DNA of 64,000 nucleotides from positions 868,001 to 932,000 of the forward strand of contig VNWV01000008.1 of the NCBI GenBank assembly GCA_009801085.1. The letters run 5' to 3'. The number at the start of each line of letters is the position of its first letter. Within the stretch, counting starts at the first letter, position 1. Source of the DNA: Lasiodiplodia sp. COLG20. Lineage: Eukaryota > Ascomycota > Dothideomycetes > Botryosphaeriales > Botryosphaeriaceae. The notes under the pieces were generated by a model. That model was not told the origin of the DNA and did not search any database. It was given only the letters and a program-made list of their open reading frames with translations. The position numbers and the translations under genes were made by a program. Positions 58,458-64,000 of the stretch are shown piece after piece.

Positions 58458-60117
58458 TCACAACTTTGCTTTCGACTTCGTGATTTCGTCCACCAGCTTC
58501 ACTGCGGCATCCGCGGAGCCGTAGCTGGCCTGGTAGCCGTAGCCGCCGTGGCCGTAGTTGTGCACGGTCCAGACGCCCTCAATGCGCTCCTTCTCGACCC
58601 GCGGACCACCTTCGCGCATAGGCCGCAAACCGACGCCGTGCCGGATGATGCTGAGCGCCTCGGGGCCCTTGCCGTCCGTAAGCGCCGGGCACAGTTCAAC
58701 GGCGCGCTTCATGATGCGCTGCGCGAGGTTGGGGTCCGGCTGGGACTCCCAGCTGTGCTTCTGCATGCACCCACCCAGGATGGTGCCGCCGCCTGGTGGA
58801 GCATGATTAGCCGCGATAATTCGATGTTCTGCGCCTACATGGTGGCTCTATTTGGAAAGTGTGATACTCACCGTCAGCACGCTGCATGATGTACACAGCC
58901 TCGTCTTCGCCGTCGTCGGTTCCGGAGGTGCTGGTCATAACGCCCGGCGTGTTGCGCACCAGCACGATCTGGCCGCGGCCGGGGTACAGCTTGGTGTCGG
59001 CCACGCCGCCCAGCTTGAGTGAAGAGAGGCCGGTGCAGTTGACGACGATATCAGCGCGCTTGCCGCTGTGGTGGAGTTCTGCCGCTTCCGCGACGTGCTT
59101 CACGATGCCCCGACGGATCTGTGCGCCATTCTTGCGGCATTGCCCGACGAGCCAGGGCAGGTAGAGCGCTGTGTTGATGCAGACGGACGTGAAGGCGGTG
59201 GCAGAGTCGATTCCGTCCGGGAGCTTGTCCTTGGAGATAAGATGGAACTAAGGGGAGAGTCAGCGCGTGCCAGGGAGGGTGCTTCAGGGGATTATGGGAA
59301 ATGGAAGGGGTTGCAAGGGGGGTTTGCGGTATGGTCTGGGCAACAGGGAGTGATTTACATCAGGCACCACGTCCTTCCACCACGGCTCGGTCTTCAGCAG
59401 TTCCGCGAACCAGTTGCCGGTTGTTGTCCCAACGTCTTTTGTGCGGTTGTGCAAGACGGTCTGCTGGAAATGGATGTGCGCCTCAGGCACGTTCGAGGCC
59501 AGCCGTTGCAGCTCCGGCCAAGTGTTCTTCTCGTATTCTGCAAGGTTCGAGCCAGGGGCGCCGACGCTGGGGAGAGACTATCAGAAAATTGTAGGCGGAG
59601 CGCTTGTTGTCTTTTGCTCTTGTAGCCGAAAATAGTAATTTTTTTTCGTTAACGGAGCAGCATGGACGCCACAACGCTGAAGCTTGGACTTGATATTGGA
59701 AGAAGGTACGGGGGCTTGTGGAGAATGGAACCTTCTGTCCTGAGGGGGGAAAAAAAAAAAAGAACTGACGCTGGAGAAGATTGCAGCAGAAATTACGAAA
59801 TAGTGGATTTCGGAGTACCGCAATCGGCCCCAACGGAGTGCAGGACAAACGGACGGCGACGTGCAGGCAGCAGGACTTACGGAAGATAGTTTGCGCCAGC
59901 CCAGGGCGAAGCGTACTCAATGTCATAGTCGCCGGGCATGTGCTTGGCGACGACAGTGACGGTGTAATTGTTGTTCTTGGACAATTGCAAGGCGGTAGTG
60001 AGGCCCACCACGCCGGCGCTGCAGTCAGGTCGAGGCTTAGCACCGGTCCAACGCTTCGCTCTCCCCGCCCGGACGTCCGTTAACTTACCCCAGCACGACA
60101 ATCCTCGTTTCGGTCAT
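58458..60117 (-). CDS. D-amino-acid oxidase, FAD-dependent, peroxisomal
   Basis: Five exons (60089-60117, 59881-60018, 59359-59566, 58872-59247, 58458-58792) encode 361 residues, the usual DAO length. The FAD dinucleotide loop VVLGAGVVGL is assembled across the first intron. Later motifs are [39 protein letters not shown] and the C-terminal [19 protein letters not shown]. The last three residues, AKL, form a peroxisomal PTS1 signal. The enzyme oxidatively deaminates neutral D-amino acids to 2-oxo acids, ammonia and H2O2. The second intron is 314 nt and contains a pyrimidine run, much longer than the others; all exon phases agree. It is divergent from the OTU gene. Confidence 0.93.
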
Positions 60118-60594
60118 AGTTGTGGTTCAGCGGCGAGGTGCTTGGGCGGCGGTCGCGTGTTGCGGTTGAGTCAGTCGGATGCCAAACGTGACCTGCTTGG
60201 GCAAACGCCAGAAGCTGGGACGCGGCATAGCTATATAGGTGGCGCTGGACAGTCACGCTCGGCGCGAGTGCAGCATCGCCGCCAGAGCAGGAACGAAGAG
60301 CCGCCCGAGCTCGGCGAGCGCTGCCTATCGACAAACGCGAAATTCAAGCCCCCGCTGTCACCCAAGCGCGCACCAAGGCGGTCAGCACCGGACCGCGCCA
60401 AGCTCGGACCCCTGTCGTGTGCAGCCCTCTGCGGACCTTTCATCATCAACAGGAGTGAAGCTGCCAGAGTGAAGCCCGCCCGCGAGAGCTTCCGCGCCCT
60501 CCACGCCAGCCTCTCCACCACCCTCCCCCACCTCGTCCTCTGCATGACCCGCATTTCCTAGCCCGTCGCCCACTCCTCTCTTGCTCTTGCGAAA
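60118..60594. promoter_or_regulatory. Shared divergent promoter region of D-amino-acid oxidase and OTU genes
   Basis: 477 bp between the two start codons. The OTU side has a C/T-rich leader from about 60480 to 60590. No individual sites identified. Confidence 0.45.
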
Positions 60595-62186
60595 ATGCCG
60601 TCTCGCCGGAGTAATGATGACGAGTTTCCTCTGCTCTCTGGCCTAGGCCTGTACGCCGCAGAAATCCTCGGCGACGGTAAGTTATTGCCCCGCAACCTAG
60701 GTGCAGCCCGCACCGAGCAATTGTGCTGACCCGCTCACCCAGGCAACTGTTTGTTCAATGCCCTGTCTGACCAGCTGTACGGCCACCAGGCCGCGCACTC
60801 GGAAATCCGCGAGCGCACCGTTGACTACATGCGCGACCACGCCTCCGAGTTCAAGGCCTTCATCAGCGTGAACCCCGGCGGTGGCGTCCGCAGGAATCCG
60901 AAGCGCAAGAACGTCGGCGCCTACTCGACCCCCTACAATCAGCAGGTGCCGACGGAGGAGGAGATCGAGCAGACGTTCCAGCGTCACCTCGACACCATGG
61001 CCAAAGGCGGCACATGGGGCGACAACGTCGAGGTCCAGGCATTTGCCCGCGCCTACGACGTCACCGTCAAAATCTACCACAGAGATTTCGCATACTATGT
61101 CACTCCTTTTCAGGACGACCAGAAGAGACTGATTGTACACATTGCCTACCACGTAAGTCGACGCGTCCCGTCCCTGCTGCCCTCGGAAAATAACCCGCCT
61201 CGCAGACCTGGGAGCATTATTCCTCAATACGCAACCTTGACGGGCCCCATGATGGCCCTCCTGAGGTGCGTGAGAGGGCCATCAGCCCGGAGACCGAAGC
61301 CGCTCAGAAGAAGAAGCTTGCGGCTACGCCGTATGCCCAAGACTGGCAAATTGACGTGGTCATGAAGTCGCTTCCTTTCTTGACGGACAAGTCTACTATC
61401 CGCAAGACACTCGAAGAGTGCAAAGGGAGCATCGACAACGCGGTTTCGAGGTTGCTGGATGACGACTCTGGCAACCAATCTTCTGCACAAGAGAGCTCCA
61501 GTATAGAACGCGAGCCTGACAGTGATGACGACGATATATACGGCCCTAACAAAAGCCGCAGCCGCCAGACCGGACTTCCAACCAAGCACGACAGCTTCAC
61601 CAGTGCGTCCAGGGACAGCTCGGCGAGCAGAAATATCATCAAACCCAAGGCCCACAAGAAGCGTGCCGGATCAAAGCTGGCCTCTCAAGAGTGCCCGCAG
61701 GACTCGAAAGCCCCTCAATTTTATTCACCGGACTCGCAATCCTCTCAAGTTGATTCGCAGCAGACCGACAGCTTTACTTTCAGCCAGGCTACTGTTGCAA
61801 TTCCTGACTCAGATGCCGAGTCCAGCCAAGAATCAGACGCTGACCCCATTGCGGCACCTCCGTCGCCTAAGCCGACCTCCGCACCTAGGCAGGGTCCCGT
61901 GCGAATCAGGCTCACGATGCCGAAACCTCCACCCGAAATGGAAGAAGCAGCAGCCAGCATGCACACTGGCAAGAGCACACAGAAGCAGATTGGCCCCCAA
62001 GGCCGCAAGATCTCCGCTCGGGACAAGAAGGACATGAAGAAGCAAGCGCAGAAGGCTGCTCGCAGAGAGCGCCAGCAGCAACAAGCTGCTAGCCAGAATA
62101 CAGCGACTAGGACGCTTCCGATCATTACAAAGTCCAACCCAACGTCGCCTTCACTTGATGCCGGCATCAAGGTCCTTTATGTCTGA
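60595..62186 (+). CDS. OTU-domain cysteine protease (OTUD3-like deubiquitinase)
   Basis: Three exons (60595-60676, 60743-61152, 61206-62186) encode 490 residues. The OTU catalytic triad is visible: Asp27 and Cys30 in LGDGNCLFNALSDQLYG (the first intron falls inside this motif) and His168 in TWEHYSSIRNLDGPHDG (the second intron lies just before it). Residues about 205-255 form a UBA-like three-helix segment (WQIDVVMKSLPFLTDKSTIRKTLEECKGSIDNAVSRLLDD), as in OTUD3 relatives. The remainder is Ser/Gln-rich and disordered, ending with a basic segment (KKDMKKQAQKAARRERQQQQ). It should cleave ubiquitin chains; linkage preference cannot be predicted. Confidence 0.92.
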
Positions 62187-63515
62187 AGCCATTTCTTAAA
62201 CATTCACCACCTGTCCTACCACAAGGCACGGCGTACGGCACAGCACGCTCGCACGGACATCCTGAGATACCCACACCCGCACCCCATAATCTCGCAAGCG
62301 ACGATCTTACTACCTACCTTCTTTCACACCAGCCAACTTCACGATGTCAGGCTCAGTCATGATCAAGGAGGACTGACATCCCTTTCTTTTCTTTCATTAC
62401 GCATTGGTGTTTATAGCGAAGCATGGCGGCGGCGTTCTCTTTTGATTTGATGCAATAAATATTGCGTCTGACACTCAGTTGCATACGGGCCAGCTACGGC
62501 GGTACCGTTCCATCACGGCGGCATAGCACATCGGCAGCATTGGGGGTCACGTTTCTTCTTTGGGTGGGCAGAGTTCTATTGTTTCCTTGTCTTTCACTCT
62601 TGGAGAAGTAACTTCACGCGCTAGAGGTCCGATATCACATCCCCTTCTTTCATCGGGCAGACTCTACCCGTTTTCTTTTCTCAAGACATGGCGTTCAAGG
62701 TCGAGTGCAACGGATCAGGTTTGGGTTAGGCATTCAAAGATTACGACCTCTTTTTGTTACGGACGGCTGCGGATGGGATGCATATACAAGGTCCCTGGGA
62801 AAAGAAGGGGTAGGTTTGGACTTGGTGCATGGGCAGGGATGCCCCTTCTGCCTTCTTCTTTACGGTCGCCCTATTTTCTCTTCTTCTTTCTCTGCAGGCA
62901 ATTTCGGTTGGAGTCCATCTCGACAGAAGACGCTGAACAAGACGGAGCGCCTTTGAGGCCCCTCCTTCCGCAATTCCTGCAACTGCCGTTTCTTAGGTAG
63001 TTTCATCGTCGATAGCCTGTCGTTCCCGGTCTCAGGCCTGCCGCAGAAAGCTGGCCCGGTGCGACAGGAAGGACGAATGAGAATGATTTGAAGGGATATT
63101 CCTATCACATGTTTCCTTCACTGTGCTAAATTTTGTGCAAATTTCGCACAGCCTCTGGCAGAATCCCATCTTAGCTTCTAGAAGAGGCAACACTAGGAAC
63201 GTGGATCCAATCCGTCGGACCGACGGCGTTGGGTCGCTCACGCCATCGATCGCCCCAACTGAAGCCTTTTATCGTGCGACGCCGTCACGGCCTTCGGTAC
63301 CAAACACTAGCTTGCCGACTGTTAAGAAATTATCATATGTTGGGAGAAAAAAGTCGGGTGGGCTGATGTCATTGCGGCGCTACTTCTGGGTAGCGGTACA
63401 AGTCGCCTTCATTACCAGGGTCAGGCATCGGAATTGATATACATTTTGCGCCGTGATACACACAGGAACGCGCTGGTCTTTCTCATCTACAAAAACAAAA
63501 GAAAATAAAATGTGA
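62187..63515. other. Convergent 3' intergenic stretch
   Basis: Between the OTU gene and ALG2, whose 3' ends face each other. An AATAAA within the small palindrome GCAATAAATATTGC near 62452 could serve as polyadenylation signal for the OTU gene. No coding frame with motifs. Confidence 0.5.
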
Positions 63516-64000
63516 TTACATCAAATACCACGCGCCGATACCGACCGCTGCTCCAAGTGCAGCCGCGAACACGCCCACAACTGTACCGGTCACGACGGGC
63601 GGTCTCTCGACGTCGTTGATGTCGTCGATGTAGCCCTGTAGGCGCTCTGCCATCTTCGCTTTGGAAAACTCACCGCGGACACGCTCCTGCCCGTTTAGGC
63701 CCATCTGCCGCAGCCTCTCCTCGCCGACGCCGTTGTCCAGGACCTTGCGCATCACGTCCGTCCATTCCTCGACGGCGGCGACGTTGCGCAGCCAGCCGGT
63801 CTCATCCTCGACAACGGTTTCCGTCGGGCCGCCCTCGTTTGCAGCGAGGACGGGCGTGCCGGCGAGCATGGCCTCGAGCGGGACGATGCCGAAGTGCTCA
63901 TGGCGCGGCGTGTAGATGAGTAGGCGGGCAGACGTGAGCAGGGTGGTCTTGAGGGTGTTTGGGATGGAGAGTAGGAAGAGGACGGAGATGTCGTCTGGGA
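63516..64000 (-). CDS. ALG2: Alg2 alpha-1,3/1,6-mannosyltransferase, C-terminal part (5' end beyond window)
   Basis: The visible 160 codons run off the right edge. The sequence LLTSARLLIYTPRHEHFGIVPLEAMLAGTPVLAANEGGPTETV is the GT4 nucleotide-sugar binding motif with the EX7E arrangement (Glu in HEHFGIVPLE). It is followed by ETGWL and a C-terminal hydrophobic helix (VTGTVVGVFAAALGAAVGIGAWYLM) that anchors the enzyme to the ER membrane. Alg2 adds the second and third mannoses to the dolichol-linked N-glycan precursor on the cytosolic face. No intron in the visible part. The C-terminal membrane helix and the motif spacing favour Alg2 over other GT4 enzymes. Confidence 0.88.
   Translation of the reverse strand, partial: PDDISVLFLLSIPNTLKTTLLTSARLLIYTPRHEHFGIVPLEAMLAGTPVLAANEGGPTETVVEDETGWLRNVAAVEEWTDVMRKVLDNGVGEERLRQMGLNGQERVRGEFSKAKMAERLQGYIDDINDVERPPVVTGTVVGVFAAALGAAVGIGAWYLM

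Noticed and set aside
59567..59880. Possible extra exon in the 314-nt D-amino-acid oxidase intron
   Set aside because: The flanking exons join in the correct phase to a continuous conserved motif (NYLP to VGAPGSN), leaving no place for additional residues.
1..64000. tRNA, rRNA and CRISPR-like features
   Set aside because: I looked by eye for tRNA B-box motifs with matching arms, for rRNA-like blocks and for spaced direct repeats, and found none convincing. A tRNAscan-SE/Infernal run would be decisive.

Overview
The window is nuclear DNA from a filamentous ascomycete (Pezizomycotina; Dothideomycetes is only a guess). Protein genes are split by short GT-AG introns, mostly 46-70 nt, many with CTAAC or CTGAC branch-point-like motifs. 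The gene families are fungal: an Arb1-type RNAi factor, 2EXR proteins, Pps1, Ppm2/Tyw4, Atg18, an aspergillopepsin-like protease and a CSC1/OSCA channel. I modelled exons by hand from frame and splice sites. I support 20 protein genes, two of them cut by the window ends, in about one gene per 3.2 kb. No rRNA, tRNA, CRISPR array or complete autonomous transposon was seen.

Layout. 0-5 kb: the 3' part of an aldo-keto reductase, a 2EXR protein and a La-motif/Arb1 fusion gene. 6.6-13 kb: a Ser-rich membrane-anchored unknown, CLP1 (mRNA 3'-end processing) and a second 2EXR protein related to the first. 13-15.5 kb: an AT-richer gene-free block. 15.5-25.6 kb: PPS1 phosphatase, then TYW4 (wybutosine synthesis) back to back with ATG18 (autophagy). 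27-31.6 kb: a disordered Pro/Ser-rich protein, a small coiled-coil protein and a zinc alcohol dehydrogenase. 35-37.8 kb: a CSC1/OSCA channel. 41-52 kb: a small unknown, a secreted aspartic protease, a large unknown, an MFS transporter and a GNAT acetyltransferase. 54-62 kb: ribose-5-phosphate isomerase, the NEDD8-E1 regulatory subunit ULA1, D-amino-acid oxidase and an OTU deubiquitinase. The right edge holds the C-terminus of ALG2.

These are mostly housekeeping genes with no biosynthetic cluster logic. ULA1 and the OTU protease both act in ubiquitin-like conjugation, but they are separated by an unrelated oxidase, so no functional unit is implied.

The most notable items are three. The first is one continuous exon joining a La RNA-binding motif to an Arb1 siRNA-chaperone domain. 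The second is a previously unlabelled MITE family with TA target duplications, terminal CAG...CTG inverted repeats and a nested perfect hairpin: two complete copies, one truncated copy bounded by a 12-bp direct repeat, a terminal-repeat fragment and a distant hairpin relative. The third is an arginine-rich, in-frame N-terminal extension on ribose-5-phosphate isomerase that looks like a mitochondrial presequence. Long GC-rich spacers carry many chance ORFs on both strands, which I left out.
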